A DNA stretch of 64,000 nt from Sceloporus undulatus (GCF_019175285.1 NC_056523.1:179769635-179833634), one strand, 5' to 3'. Counted from the first letter of the stretch, positions 9,319-20,635 are shown. The notes: generated by a model from the letters alone, not told the origin. Numbers and translations are program-made.

Positions 9319-10636
9319 AATACTAAATCTTGAGGGTTTTGACCTAAAATATGGGTGGCACGGGTATATATGGTATAACAAATCAAGATTAGATAAAGCA
9401 TTTAACAATCATCCAATTAGGAAAGCTTTGCTTCAGACTTGGCAAAAAATTAAAAAGAATTGGTATAAGCAAATTCCCAACTGGGTCTCTTCGCAAGAAG
9501 GTCTATTTGGGAAATGGTCAGTAAATTCAAAATGGCTAACGTACCAAGACTTGATAGTAAAGGATAAGCTAGGCCGTAGTAAAATGAAATCATTGCAGGA
9601 AATCAATAACAAGGGATATGAGTTGCATTGGTTTATTTATTCTCAGATTCAGAGCAAATTTGTTGAAGACTGTAAGAAAGAAGGGATTGACACTTTAAAA
9701 AATGATTTAGATATTATCTTCCAGAAACGAGATAAAAAGAAAATAAATATGTTCTATAAAACTTTACTCAAAAGAGATACAGAAAAAGAGATAATCAAAT
9801 CTAATATGATTAGTTGGGCGCAAGATTTTGGTCACACGCTAGAACTTGAGAGTTGGGAAAGAGCATGGAAAAGAACACAAAAATTTTCGGCTTCATATAA
9901 TTTGAAGGAAAATTATATGAAGATCTATAGCAGATGGTATTTCACCCCCTCAAAACTCAAGAAAATGTTTAATCTGCAGGAGGACAAATGCTGGAGGTGT
10001 AAAAAGGCAAGAGGGACTATGTTTCATATGTGGTGGTCCTGCGAAATTATGGGAGAATTCTGGGAGAAAATTCATTTAGCAATTCAAGATATATTTAAGA
10101 TTAAGTTCAATAAGGAGCCTGAGATTTACTTATTAAATATGACGTCAGCAATGAAAACCTCCAAAGAGAATGAAATATGGACAACACTGCTCTACTTAAT
10201 TACGGCAGCAAGACTAGAAATAGCAGCAAACTGGGAAAAAAACGAGGCCCCCAATATAGAGAATTGGCTATTAAGAATTCATGAAATGAAAAAAATGGAT
10301 AAACTTTCATATGAAGTTAAGAATGGGAATATTGTTCATCATGAAAAAAAATTGGCGTCCTGTTGTGGCTTATTGGAATAATATATGGGGAATTAATACA
10401 GAGTTGTTCTAAGAATTCTTTCCCTATACAGATGTAATCAAGAAAGTGGAAGAACCCTATCGTTTGAATGTAACTAGATTATATGCAAGGGATACCACCA
10501 TACCAGATTGTTAATGGATATGGTGGCACCTCCCTAATTTGTGTTGTTGTTTTTTATATATATATTTAAGGTGATCACTTCTTGGAAGGCTGTACGAAAT
10601 GATGGAAAAACTAATAAAGATATTTTTTTTTTTAAA

Positions 10637-10660
10637 AAAGGCACACTGTCACTCCTGGAG
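10637..10660 (+). repeat. right target-site duplication of the full-length L1
   Basis: Identical to 3342-3365; the first bases could also be part of the L1 A-tail, leaving a 20-base certain core. Confidence 0.92.
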
Positions 10661-12225
10661 GCTTTCTAAAGGAGCAAGTTACTCTTTTTGCCCCCCCCCC
10701 CATGATTGTCTAGGGGATCTAGGGGTTCATAAAAACTTTAGGGGCCACCTTGGCCCTTTCCAGGCATAGTCAGAGAAAGATTCAAACCCAAGCCTGAGAG
10801 ATGTTCCTGAATGTCCAGGCTGTCCATCTAAGGGACAAATCACATGTGACATTCATATGTCATATAGCAGGTTTGTTTTTATAATGCAAACTATATCAAC
10901 AGGTGTTTGTGATGAATGGACAATGGTATAGTGATAGAATTTCAAAGGTCTTCATTTATTGTGACTGTCACCATGGCCATGTCTCCAACAAGTGTCCGAT
11001 AAATGCAGGCAGTTATGTTTATCCAGGTTCTAGCAGTATTCATCTCCAGAAGGAACTCGAGTTTTGTAAAGGTAATGATTCTTAATTGCCAACTCAGGAC
11101 AAGGCCGAACCCTCAAATATTTGCATTACAATACTCTTATGAACACCAGAATACTGTTAAGGGGGAACAGACAAAGGCATGCTGAAGGGCTTGTTGCAGG
11201 CCTGAAAATGGTTCCTTTTCTAACAGTGGATATTTGCTTGTAGAATGGTGACATATTAAAATTTCCTTCCAATGTCAACACCAGTCTCTGAGGAGGAGAT
11301 TCCCTCCGGATTCAAGGAGGGAAGGAATGGATTTCATTCCCCCCCCCCCCCCCCGCCATGCCTGATGTGATCCTGTAAAGGATTGCTTTCAGTTTCTGGT
11401 GTTGTCTGGCCCTGAGCTTTCCTGGAAGCATCCTTCTGGCCACTGTTAGAATAACAATGCCGTCTCCCGGTCTGATCCAGCAGTGTTCTGTTTTCTGCAC
11501 TTTTCTTTTGCTGTGGTGGCTGGGAATAAAATGACTGGGGTGAAGACAGAGGGGATATCAGAAGGGCAGTGGGCTGCAGGAGGTGTGTGACAGGTCTTGA
11601 TGTGAATCGCATGTAAAGAGCAGGGCGGAGGTGCCAGTTCACCCGGGACCACCTCCTGCCTCGGCTGGCACACTGCTTAAGATGCAGCCAGTAGCGCCTG
11701 TGTGCCTGTCCTTGTCACAGCCAATTAGGATCAGGGCAGGTGGTACCACAAGGCCCTGAACAGCACCGGCGCTGGCATCCCCACTGTATGAATATTAAAA
11801 GACCCCAAGAACTCTGGGTCTCTCAAAGTGAAGGGGGAGGAATGGAGGAGCAAAATGAAGGAGGAGGAGAAGCAGGAAAGAGTTGGGTGACAAAATTAGG
11901 ACCTCTCTGCCTAACTTCTTAAGATTTATTACATTTCTTTATTGAAATATTTTTACACCACCCTTTTACCACGAGATCTCAGGGCGGCAAACAGATAAAG
12001 CCATCTAAACAATTTAAGCAATCAAATTTCTGAAGCAATAAAATCAATAAATAATGTAAATGGGATAAAAACCTAGGAAACAATGAAACATATTAAGCAG
12101 ATCAAATAAGTTGAAAGAATTTTTAAAGAGTTATATTTTTAATCCTTCCCTGATTGCCCTGCCCTAATTTTATCTCTCCCCTCTCATACATGAGCATTTC
12201 CAGAGCTTGCAAAGCTTGCAAATAA
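10661..12225. other. unassigned intergenic sequence with poly-C tracts
   Basis: I see no convincing gene. Two homopolymer C tracts occur (about 10691-10702 and 11339-11354). The stretch at 11930-12010 resembles the common squamate LINE 3' end (ttacaccacccttttacc). Short open frames here have no recognisable similarity. Confidence 0.45.
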
Positions 12226-12412
12226 ATGAGTTGTTGCTGTGTCCCTTCAAGTAGTTTCTGACTTATGGTAACCTTAAGGAGAACCTATCATGGCAAGATT
12301 TGTTTAGAGGAGGTTTGCCATTGCCTTCCCATGAAGCTGAGAGAATGTGATTTGTCCAAGGTCAACCAGTGGGTTTCATGGCCGAGCAGGGAATCAAATC
12401 CTTGTGCTTATT
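12226..12412 (-). mobile_element. CORE-like tRNA SINE lacking the tRNA head
   Basis: Reverse copy: tail gttgttgctgtgtcccttc, body ctgacttatggtaacctt, CORE gaagctgagagaatgtgat and gccgagcagggaatcaaatc, ending before the tRNA head. Confidence 0.78.
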
Positions 12413-12877
12413 ATTATTGTTGTTGTTGTTATTAATTTAGTGCTGTAGATTTACACAGTGCTGTACATACAAACAATAAAATTGATAAAAACGAAACTTG
12501 CCAATGGTGTACATTCTACAAAATACATATAAAACAATAGATGCCCAGAATCATAGTCCAACACTCAAACTATGTCAGGGAGTTACTTTTAATTAATTCA
12601 TTTTTGCAATAAATAAGGCTTAATTACTTTACTTAATGATTGTGCCATGAGAAGGTGTAATTTCACTCCTCTTATATTGTAATTGCTGCTGTTTTAGTTA
12701 ACTTTATAGTTATGGAGAGCCTGTGGCCTCAGTACTCAGTACTTTATACCAAAGATCAGTGGACTGTAACATGCTGGTATTTTTTGTAAAGTAACTAATA
12801 ATAACTATTCTAGTTCTTTTAAAATAGCAAATGTCAAGCAGTACTTCTAAAAATAAGCTATAATATTAACTGAGCTC
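12413..12877. other. unassigned sequence, AT-rich
   Basis: Starts with an ATT/GTT simple repeat followed by tttagtgctgtagatttaca, reminiscent of dispersed squamate repeats. No coding signal seen. Confidence 0.4.
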
Positions 12878-12995
12878 AATGAAGAGTGGTTGAGAGCGTT
12901 GGTATGTTTAGGCTGAAGAAGAAAAGACATGAGAGGTGGTTTGTTAATCATCTTAAATATTTGACAGGTTGTCCGATAGAAGACGGAACAAGCTT
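12878..12995 (+). mobile_element. short CR1-clade LINE fragment
   Basis: Translation gives MFRLKKKRHERW, then LKYLTGCPIEDGTSLF, matching the CR1 ORF2 C-terminal phrases 'FSLEKRRLRG' and 'FKYLKG'. Too short for subfamily placement. Confidence 0.6.
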
Positions 12996-13995
12996 GTTTT
13001 ACACTGCTTTAGCAACTAGGGCTACGATTCCATTTTAACTGTGAGCAAGTCTATGCTCACTGTAAAATCTGGGCAGACCCCAGGTATTCCCCTAAACTAA
13101 AGTCGTGCCTTTCCAACACCACAGATTTACAGATCCTGCTTTCAAAGCAGCGGCCAAAGATGAAAGTGAAATGTAAGTAAATAAATTGTTTAAAAAGTCA
13201 AATTCAGAAAGCAGAGTTGGGAGACAAGCTGAGGGATCTTGGATGAGTTTTGGTGTTACACTAAAGGCTGTGGGGCAATTCAAAATCCATGCCAACCAGG
13301 GCTGAGCTTTTCACAAAACCTGGCAAATCTTGCCCCTTTAGGGAAATTTTGGGAGGATTGTTGTAGAAAGGGTTGTTCATCCAAAGGGAGAGTATTTGCC
13401 TGCTCTCCTCCTGTTTTTGATATTCATTTATTTGTTCAATTTATGTTCCACCTTTCCCCAAATGAGATCAGCTCAGTTCTGAATGTGGCTTCCCCACTTT
13501 ATCCTGGGAGGCAATCCTGGGAGGCAGATTTGAGGAAGAATGATTGGCATGCTCAAAGCTGCTCTTTCCTATTGCCTCACATTTTCCAGTGTAGAGGCCT
13601 AAACCTGATGATCCCTTCATCTGATTGAACCCTGATGCGAGAATGAGCTATTGGGCAACAAGAGTTAGTGAGAATATGAGACTATTTATTATTTATTGAT
13701 TCATTACATTTATACCTCACATTTCTTCCGGTGAGCTCAAAGTAGCCAGCAGACATGGCTTCTCCCTCTCTCTTATCCTCAGAAGGGTCCCTGCAGACTA
13801 GATGCAGGCAAATATTGTTCAACAATGGGGGGGGGGGGAATGTAAGCATCTATTAATACTGATACTACGGAAAGGGAAACTAAAAGCAGATAATTAAACA
13901 GCCAGACGGTGAGCACTTAGAAAAGAATGTTGTGATTATAAAAATCCAGCCTGGCTTTCTCAAACAAGTTATAGCAGACTTCTTTCTTTCTCTCT
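12996..13995. other. unassigned intergenic sequence
   Basis: At about 13430-13530 and 13680-13760 there are phrases (tttatgttccacctttcccc, catttatacctcacatttct) typical of LINE 3' ends in squamates. A short G tract lies near 13830. No gene is seen. Confidence 0.4.
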
Positions 13996-15266
13996 TTGTC
14001 TCATTACAAACTTAGCAGATCAGGGGAATTTCCTGGATGTAATATATCTTGATTTTGGTAGACTTTCAATGAAGTGCCCCCATGATGTTCTTGTAGAGAA
14101 GCTGGTGAAATGTGGGCTAGATGATACTGCCATGAAGTGGATTCGTAGCTGATTGACAAACTGCAGCCAAAGGTTTTTCTGCATTGGTAGTTTATCATCC
14201 TGGAGCAAAGTAACATGTGGGTCTCCACAGGATTTTCTCCTGGGTCTAGTATTGTTCAACACCTTTATATATCTTGGATAAGGAATAGAGGGGTTTTCAT
14301 TAAATCTGCAGATCAAATCAAACTGGGAGTATAGAATAGTGGAATAGTGTCTGCTTCAGGGCACCACAGTTCAAAAAGGATATTGACAAGCTGAAATATG
14401 TCCAGAGGAGGACAACCAAGATGGTTAAGGGTAAGCCTGGTTAGGAATGGTTGAGGGAGCTGCATATGTGTAGCTGGAGAAGTGAATATTAAGAGGCAGT
14501 TTTCTGTTTGTGTGTGCTGTCAATTCACTTCTGACTTATGGCAACCCTAAGGCAAACCTATCACAGGTGTGTCTTGGCAAGTTATTCAGAGAGTTTTTTG
14601 CCATGGCCATCCTCTGAGGCTCAGCAAGTGTGACTTACCCAAGATCATCCAGTGGGTTACCATGGCTGAGCTGGGATTCGAAACCTGCTCTCCAGAGTCG
14701 TAGTCCAGTGCTCAAACCATTGTGCTACACTGGCTGGTTTAGGTGGAGAAGAGAATAATAAGAAGCAATGTGGTAGCCGTCTTCAAATGTATGAAGAGTT
14801 GTCATAGTAGATGGAGCAAGATGTTTGTTTGTTTTTTTGCTCTTCCAGATAATAGAACGTAAGCCTAGATTCACATGACAAAAAGGAGATTCCACCTAAT
14901 CATTCAGAAGATCTGAAGTCCTGGTTTGTTTGTTTTTTTAAGCTGTTTTCTGGCAGAGAAGGCTACTTTGTAAGCATCTGACCTCTCCTTTTGTTGAGAG
15001 CTGTTAAACAGAGGTTGTATGGGTACCTATTGCCAAGGAAAATGTCACCAAGTTTAGGTGTTTTTCCCGCCCAGTGCGAAGCCTCAAGCAATGAGTGTTC
15101 GTTGGAGCTCCAACCAAATACTCCTGACGCCTCTGTTCATGACCTGGAAGTCCAGTTTGCTCCAGTTGGGGATGGTTTAGATGTGGATTTTTACATTGGT
15201 AGAAGTTTGGTCAAGATGAACCTTGGGGCTGTCTTCCAACTCTACAGCTCTATGACATTATGAAAA
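13996..15266 (+). mobile_element. CR1-clade LINE remnant, split by a SINE
   Basis: The first part encodes GNFLDVIYLDFGRLSMKCPH, VEKLVKCGLDDTAMKWIRS, LTNCSQRFFCIGSL and then GLVLFNTFI, the RT fingers and palm of a CR1-type ORF2. The second part gives FKKDIDKLKYVQRRTTKMVK after a frame change. A minus-strand SINE interrupts it at 14513-14740, after which similarity resumes (tttaggtggagaagagaata) and runs to the 3' end at tctacagctctatgacatta. It has several stops and indels and is an old copy. Confidence 0.72.
14513..14740 (-). mobile_element. CORE-like tRNA SINE nested in CR1
   Basis: Full-length reverse copy: gtgtgctgtcaattcacttc, cttatggcaaccctaaggca, CORE gaggctcagcaagtgtgac, B-box side gggattcgaaacctgctctc, and head accattgtgctacactggct. 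CR1 sequence continues on both sides, so the SINE is the younger insertion. Confidence 0.85.
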
Positions 15267-16449
15267 ACAACTATTTGAGTTAAGGCCAAGAGAGTGTGAT
15301 ATTAATGTCTTGGTGGGAATTTGAAATTGGATCTCCAAGCCCAGGTCCAGAACTATAGCTAAAAAATATATATATGACATCTTGTTGCTTGTGTACCTGT
15401 TCCAGGGATGCTGACTTTTCATCCCAACTCCTCAGTTCCTTGGTACCACTGAAGCAACAGCCAGTTGGGGAGAACAGCACAATGACCAAAGCAAATGTTC
15501 ATTTGATTTGGGGAAAAGAGAGGCCGAATAATAATACACCCTGTCAAAGTGAATACATTCACCCCAAACCAACATTTATTTACTCATTTATTTATAAAAT
15601 GTATATCCTGTTCTTTTGGAGTAAGAATGCTTCAGGCAGTTATTTGTTTACACCTGGCTGGTTGGAGTACATATAGCTATACATTCAGAGAGGGTAATAT
15701 CAAACTGTGTTCCCAGCTTGAGGCCTGCCTTTTCTTTTGGGAGCGAGAGTATACCATGTCTGCTACTTTCCTCTGGGCAATTTGTAATTATAGGAGTTGG
15801 CTTAGAGAAAAGGGAACGAGGGGGAGATGAAGTAATGTTTTACACCCCTCCGAAATGGAACTAAATGTTTGAAATTTAACAACCAAAGTGAATTAAAAGA
15901 AACGCAACCTAAACTATAGGTTTTGTAGATAAATTCTGAGGCAAATAAATTCTCTTACACAGTGAGCTTGCCAAATTTCCTAAAACTCATAAACACACCA
16001 GCTTCCAGAACTGGTTGTAAGCAAGCTAACAAAAAGAAATGTGTTTTTTTTAAAAAGAGAGAATATAAATCTGATTTTGTTTTCTTTCTGTTTTTTGCAC
16101 TCAAGTTAAGAAAACTTTCTCCCTAAATTGATGTTTGACTATCCCTGTGGGCCAGTGAAATATATGGGCTTGTAAACTCTTGATAGACATAATAAAAGAG
16201 ATGGTAAATCATCAGGATTAAGAAGTATTGCTGTTTGAAGCTGATGTGTGAAGGTGCAAAATCTGGGCAGATTTGACAAACCTGTTAGGGTTGTCACCCT
16301 TTCATACTAGCAGCGTTTTTGTTAGTCACTACTTAATAAGAGAACATTTGACAACTGAAGTCTTTGCTATGATTGCATCTCCATGCCAGAAGAAACTTGT
16401 CTGTTACACTGCTGTTACGTCCAGAGAAAGCAGTTTTAGGGGCATGTTG
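15267..16449. other. unassigned intergenic sequence
   Basis: A LINE-3'-end-like phrase (ttatttactcatttatttat) lies near 15580. Otherwise no gene, RNA or repeat family could be recognised. Confidence 0.4.
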
Positions 16450-16598
16450 GTCAGGTCACACTGTCTCAGCCTCAGAGATTGGTAACGGCAAATGCCCTCT
16501 GAAGAAACTTGCCAAAAAAAAAACCTGTAATAGCTTCACCTTAGGATTGCCATAAGTCAGAAATGACTTGAAGGCACACAACAACAACAAAAAGTGAA
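16450..16598 (+). mobile_element. CORE-like tRNA SINE, 3' part
   Basis: ggtcacactgtctcagcctc through gccataagtcagaaatgact and the tail ggcacacaacaacaacaaaa. The tRNA head is missing. Confidence 0.82.
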
Positions 16599-16854
16599 CG
16601 GGGTAAAAAAAACTCCATTCCAACAGTGGCATCCATATTGTTCGCAGACAGCTAAAACTCCACACAATCCCATGACCAGAATCCTATGGGGCAATTGTGA
16701 ATGTGTAACCTAGAGTTACACATAGATGACTGTTTCATATTCACAATACCTGCATAGCCTCTGGTTTAGGGAATATATAGGGATTGTGAAAGCCCCCCAA
16801 TTACCACTTACCAGACTTCAGCCACTGCAATAGATGGGGTCTGTTCCCCTGTAG
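16599..16854. other. unassigned, with a small palindrome
   Basis: Contains tgtgtaacctagagttacac (a near-perfect inverted repeat near 16700) between attgtgaat and attcacaat. It could be a short degenerate inverted-repeat element; not assigned. Confidence 0.3.
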
Positions 16855-17095
16855 ATAAGGACATATCATGAGATGACAATATTCATTGGGGAAGATTATA
16901 TTATTGAGAAGGATGGAAGGCAGTAGGAAAAGATGAAGACTGCACTAAAGGTGGATAGATTGAGTCAAGGAAGCCACAGCCCCGGATTTACAAAGTCTGA
17001 GCAAGGCATTTGATGACTAGGGCTTGGAGATCTCTTGTTCATAGAGTCATAATAAATCAAAGTTGCTTTGGTGACAAATAATAATAACATTTCTT
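16855..17095 (+). mobile_element. RTE (BovB-type) LINE 3' remnant
   Basis: catatcatgagatgacaata matches the GHIMR region of RTE/BovB ORF2, followed by gaaggcagtaggaaaagatg (EGSRKR) and a degenerate end with a short aataat tail. It is the same region as 41985-42085. Confidence 0.6.
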
Positions 17096-17104
17096 AGCAT
17101 ATCC

Positions 17105-17345
17105 AGGGATAGCCGTGCTGGTCATACAGCAAAGTACAATAACATCCCAAATCTACAAAACAGTGATATCTTTATTGGTGCAACCAAAATGCACAAAATA
17201 CACGATGCAAGCATTCAAAGCTACACTGGCTTTTTCAGCAGGGAAAGATGCTAAAAATAACTACAAAATATGATGATGTTAAGAGTCACAGGGCCTACAT
17301 TTTATCACAGGCAAAGGCCATTCCTTTTGTTCATGTGGGTTCTTC
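17105..17345 (-). mobile_element. possible Penelope-like element 3' fragment
   Basis: On the minus strand it reads as a 3' end with aaagccagtgtagctttgaa and gcaccaataaagatatcact. The same phrases recur at 48830-48900. Family assignment to Penelope-like elements is from memory of similar reptile repeats and is tentative. Confidence 0.4.
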
Positions 17346-17819
17346 GAGACAAAGCATCTTTAAGTCTTAAAGGAAATAAAATTTAAACTTCATGAGCAAC
17401 AGGAAAAGATATTTCCTTTGCAATCCAGGCTGCCTTTGTCCTTTGCATGGCTACCTGCCCCCTTATTGGGCAGAGAACATTTAATTTCACAAGAAGCCTT
17501 TGCTGTTGTATTTGAAAAACTTTTAGGTGCTGGTTTAGTAAAAGACATCAAATGCAGTCCAAATTAAAGGAAGCTTTACCTTTTTTAGATTTAGCAGCCT
17601 CTCCTCTAGGTATTCACTAGGCCTGACCTTGCCTAGTCTGTGAAATCAGACAGGATCTTGTGACTTCTGGGTACCATTAAAAGACAGAAAACAGCAAATT
17701 GTTTGGTTTGGGTTACAATTTAACACAAGTACTAATAAATAATGGTGATCTGCTTACATAGACATCAATCACACCAGAAGCAATGCACATATCAAAAGGA
17801 AGGCAATTATGTTAACAAA
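17346..17819. other. unassigned intergenic sequence
   Basis: No gene or clear repeat seen. Confidence 0.4.
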
Positions 17820-18230
17820 GGACATCCATGTCTTTTGTAGTTTATCCCAATTAATCTGCTTTTCCCTGATGTGATGCATTACAGCAGCCCATGCATTCAT
17901 TTCAGCAACTTTCCAAGCCCCCTTCAACCATTTTTATGCCAGAAGTGTCCCTTTCGATTCTCACTGTTCATCTAAAAATGAGCCAATTTACCATTGCCTG
18001 GATGGAGGGCTGCCATCTGCATCTTCTGTCTTCGCCATTCAAACACCTAGAGCCATCTCTGTTTCTTCTTCCCTTCGCAGCCAGCCCTTTTCTGGACAGC
18101 CTTATGCCCACCTACCATTGAAATAATCAGGAGATATAAATGCATCAAACCATCAGCACCTGAGCGACCTAATGGGGATGACAGTGGTTTACGGTTTACT
18201 CTGGCAATATTGAGACTTGCCCTTGAAGTG
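17820..18230. promoter_or_regulatory. candidate conserved non-coding block
   Basis: Repeat-free, balanced composition with homeodomain-type motifs (cccaattaatctgc, aaataatcagg) and no open frame of interest. The judgement rests on texture only; no alignment was possible. Confidence 0.25.
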
Positions 18231-18437
18231 AGAGATGAGCCTTCAGTTCTTTTTTCTCCTTTTTAAAGAACAGGAGAGAAATTTTGAATGAAGAAATAAA
18301 TACAGTTTTCCCCTTCCTGTCCATTGCACACAAGGTACCTTTCATAGTTTTTCTTGCTCCTGCAAAGAGAGGGTCTACTAGGGAGCAAAGAAGTTGGCCA
18401 AGGTAGAAAGGGCTTCCTTTGAGTTTCCCCAAATCAA

Positions 18438-18453
18438 CCCCCCCCCCCCCCCC
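18438..18453 (+). repeat. poly-C tract (16 C)
   Basis: Uninterrupted C homopolymer; one of several such tracts in the window. Confidence 0.9.
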
Positions 18454-18955
18454 AATAACATGGACAGGCACTTGCTCTAGTTATATGCTTTGCTGGATTG
18501 TGCAGTTCCAGAATAAGGCAGGATTTCTTAAATTATCTGGTCTGTGAGGATTGCAATTCCCTCACTTCCCAGTGTGTCAGGAACCAATACCATAATTGTA
18601 CCTATTGGCTACAACATCCGCCAACATTTCACAGATGAAAACCGGGTCACGTGTGAGCAAGCAACATCAAACTGTGCTCAAGATGGCACAGATTATGAAT
18701 GAAGAACAGACAAGATGGAAGCAGTTTGCTTTTGCCTGGGCCTTCTGGGAAACCAAAATGTTGACCCTCTTCTCTTCCCCTCCCCTGCCCTCCCTGCTGA
18801 ACTAAGACTGCAAACTACTTTTGCCCTTTGAACTCAGTTTACAGCAACTGAAATAAGATCAGGACAAAGTGGGAAAGTGGAAGGAGGAGATAGAGAAGGA
18901 CATTTGAAAAAGTGGGATGAAAGAGGATTAATCAGGACTGTCCCTGCCAGATAGG
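18454..18955. other. unassigned intergenic sequence
   Basis: No gene or recognisable repeat family. Confidence 0.4.
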
Positions 18956-19181
18956 GAACAATAGCAATAGCATTTACATTTCTATACTGCTCCATAGTGA
19001 ACTCAGCACTCTCAAAGCGATTTACAGTCTGTAGGCCAATTGCCTCCAATAAGCTGGGTACTCATTTTACTGACCTATGAAAGGATGGAAGGCTGAGTCA
19101 ACCTGGAGCCCTCTGGAATCGAACTCACAGCGTTGTTTCTGCACTACCTGCGTTTAACCACTGCACCACCAGGGCTCCCAA
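18956..19181 (-). mobile_element. tRNA SINE with LINE-like tail (second SINE type)
   Basis: On the minus strand the head reads gggagccctggtggtgcagt, ggttaaacgcagg (tRNA A-box side), then tgagttcgattccagagggc (B box), gactcagccttccatcc, and ends with a tail ...tatagaaatgtaaatgctat. A second copy is at 37010-37236. It is distinct from the CORE-like SINE. Confidence 0.8.
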
Positions 19182-19516
19182 GGTACAGTTGGAAGGTATG
19201 CCACAATTGCTTCTTTCTTTCCTGGAAAGTTTCCAGGGCCCAGCAGTTGATGACTCTTTGCCCAGCCTCACTTTGAGTAGGACTAGAATCAGGAACTGGC
19301 TGATAATCTCTAATCTATCTCCCACTTACATTCACACGTATGCACACATCCTGCACACAACTGAAGAAAGAGACACCCTCTGCTAACTAAAACAGCTTGG
19401 TTTCTTCAGAATCCTTCCCCTCCTTCACCCTGCTTTGTCCCCTGTTGATAGCAGAAAAAAATACATTCCTGAGCTTGAAATGGAAACTGAAGGCCTGGGC
19501 ACACAGGGACTGCCAA
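19182..19516. other. unassigned intergenic sequence
   Basis: No feature recognised. Confidence 0.4.
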
Positions 19517-19518
19517 TA

Positions 19519-19772
19519 CAGTGGTACCCCGGGATACGAATGCGCCGGGTTACGAATTTTTCGGGATACGAAAAAATCCCATAGGGATTTATTGCTTCGG
19601 CTTACGAAGGTTTCTTCGGGTTACGAAAAAACCGCGGCGCTATTTTCCGCCACCGGAGGGCAGCAGAGAGCTATTTTTCCATTAGCGCCTATGGGAATTC
19701 GGCTTACGAAGGTATTTCGGGTTACGAAATTAACCGCGGAACGAATTAATTTCGTAACCCGGGGTACCACTG
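19519..19772. mobile_element. Tigger/pogo-like MITE, second copy
   Basis: Ends cagtggtaccccgggatacg and cccggggtaccactg, TA on both sides (19517-19518, 19773-19774). 254 bp, collinear with the copy at 7106-7360, including atcccatagggatttattg and ccattagcgcctatgg. Repeated internal cgggttacgaa and cggcttacgaa phrases. An open frame crosses it by chance; no transposase. Confidence 0.9.
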
Positions 19773-20229
19773 TACATGAGATGCAGTGTCTTTTGCTTAT
19801 CCTTTTCCTTACCTAGCTAGGCTGAAGGATGCTTAGTCTCCCCTTGCCCTTTCAATTCCAATCTGCATTTGGCTAGATGTCAAAATGCCTATCCTCTCAG
19901 TGCTGTTTGCTATCCCAGGTCATTACCCATGCGTGCATTACATTTACTCTTTTATTATATACATGTGTATACCACCTAAATGGTTCCCAGGGCAGTTCAC
20001 ATTCAGAGAGAAAGAACTGAGAGGGACCAACAGCATTAAAATCAATACAATAAAATGGAGCAGTCAATCACTATAAGTACCAGCAATTAAAAGCAGCAGC
20101 CAAAACAGTTTAGAGTTCAAGTTGCATAAGATTGTGCAAATAAGCATCAATATGCCAAATTGTGCTTGGGGCCCAGCTAGAACCTGGTGCAAGTTTGCAG
20201 TCACTGGCATAACTGCATAATGAAACTGG
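19773..20229. other. unassigned, with a LINE 3'-end-like stretch
   Basis: 19935-20060 carries phrases (taccacctaaatggttccca, gggcagttcacattcagag) typical of squamate LINE 3' ends in reverse. No gene seen. Confidence 0.4.
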
Positions 20230-20572
20230 GGACCTTATCACACTAGCAAAATTCTGTTCAGAAACAGGATTTAAACTAGATTTAAATTAAAAAAAACAAC
20301 CCATAAATAAGGGAAGATTATCACACAACGTTCCTGCAAACATGAAATAATGTGAAAATAAACCAAAGGTAAAATGGAGAAAAACGGCAGCTTTTTACTT
20401 TCAGAACTTCCCAAAAGTAAAAAGCTGCCGTTTTTCTCCATTTTACCTTCAGTTTATTTTTGTGTTATTTCACATTTGCAGGAACGTCATGTGATAAATT
20501 TGCGGGTTTTCTAAAAAAAAATTAAGTTTAGTTTAAATCCCGTTTTGGGATTTCGCTAGTGTGATAAGGTCC
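20230..20572. mobile_element. palindromic MITE (foldback), 343 bp
   Basis: Terminal inverted repeats ggaccttatcacactagc and gctagtgtgataaggtcc. The centre is a perfect inverted repeat: arms 20366-20401 and 20414-20449 (36 nt) around a 12-nt loop, containing aaacggcagctttttacttt. The intermediate region is also largely self-complementary. No coding capacity. The TIR phrase ttatcacact is shared with 52704-53009. Superfamily uncertain. Confidence 0.85.
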
Positions 20573-20635
20573 AAAGATGTGTTGAAATAAACAAAAAATC
20601 ATTACACTGCAGTAATAAGTTAAAAACAGTCTTAG

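Larger units (their letters stand above)
5569..10412 (+). pseudogene. L1 ORF2 (endonuclease-reverse transcriptase), disrupted
   Basis: ORF2p nicks target DNA and reverse transcribes L1 RNA. The APE-type endonuclease starts at MEIKIASWNTKGLN, with QETK, VVNIYAP, VGDFNGV, SRIDLFLLS and YSDHNLIELG all readable, so its catalytic residues are present. A run of six G near 5740 causes a frame change inside the endonuclease. The RT shows GKAPGPDGFTSTFYK, ISLLNIDYKIY, LLFVDAEKAFDN, GTRQGCPLSPLLF and the catalytic FADDMIV, then KYLGVWI. The C-terminal zinc knuckle is CWRCKKARGTMFHMWWSC. A MITE splits RT after PKEGKDLQ and an L1 fragment splits the C-terminal region at 8477. A further frame change in an A-run near 10350 precedes the stop near 10410. 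All catalytic motifs survive, so inactivation looks recent. Confidence 0.93.
3366..10636 (+). mobile_element. full-length L1 LINE with two later insertions
   Basis: A complete L1 lies between perfect 24-bp target-site duplications. In order it holds a monomeric 5' UTR (3366-3935), a unique 5' UTR (3936-4507), ORF1 (4508-5533), ORF2 (5569 to about 10412), a short 3' UTR and an A-rich end after aataaagatat. Removing the MITE (255 bp plus TA) and the inner L1 (with its duplication) leaves about 6.2 kb, normal for a vertebrate L1. The perfect duplication and open ORF1 suggest a fairly young insertion. ORF2 is nevertheless dead: it has a frameshift in the endonuclease, two insertions and a frameshift near its end. 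L1 copies itself by target-primed reverse transcription. Confidence 0.95.

Noticed and set aside
13239-13628. 129-codon open frame
   Set aside because: No recognisable domain, crosses repeat-like sequence, and codon usage looks random.
16698-16720. Small palindrome near tgtgtaacctagagttacac as a regulatory operator
   Set aside because: A 20-bp palindrome in an AT-rich intergenic stretch with no other support; probably chance or a degraded inverted repeat.
17105-17345. Exact naming of the Penelope-like fragments
   Set aside because: I recognise the phrases as common reptile repeats but cannot prove the family without a database search, so I kept them at low confidence.
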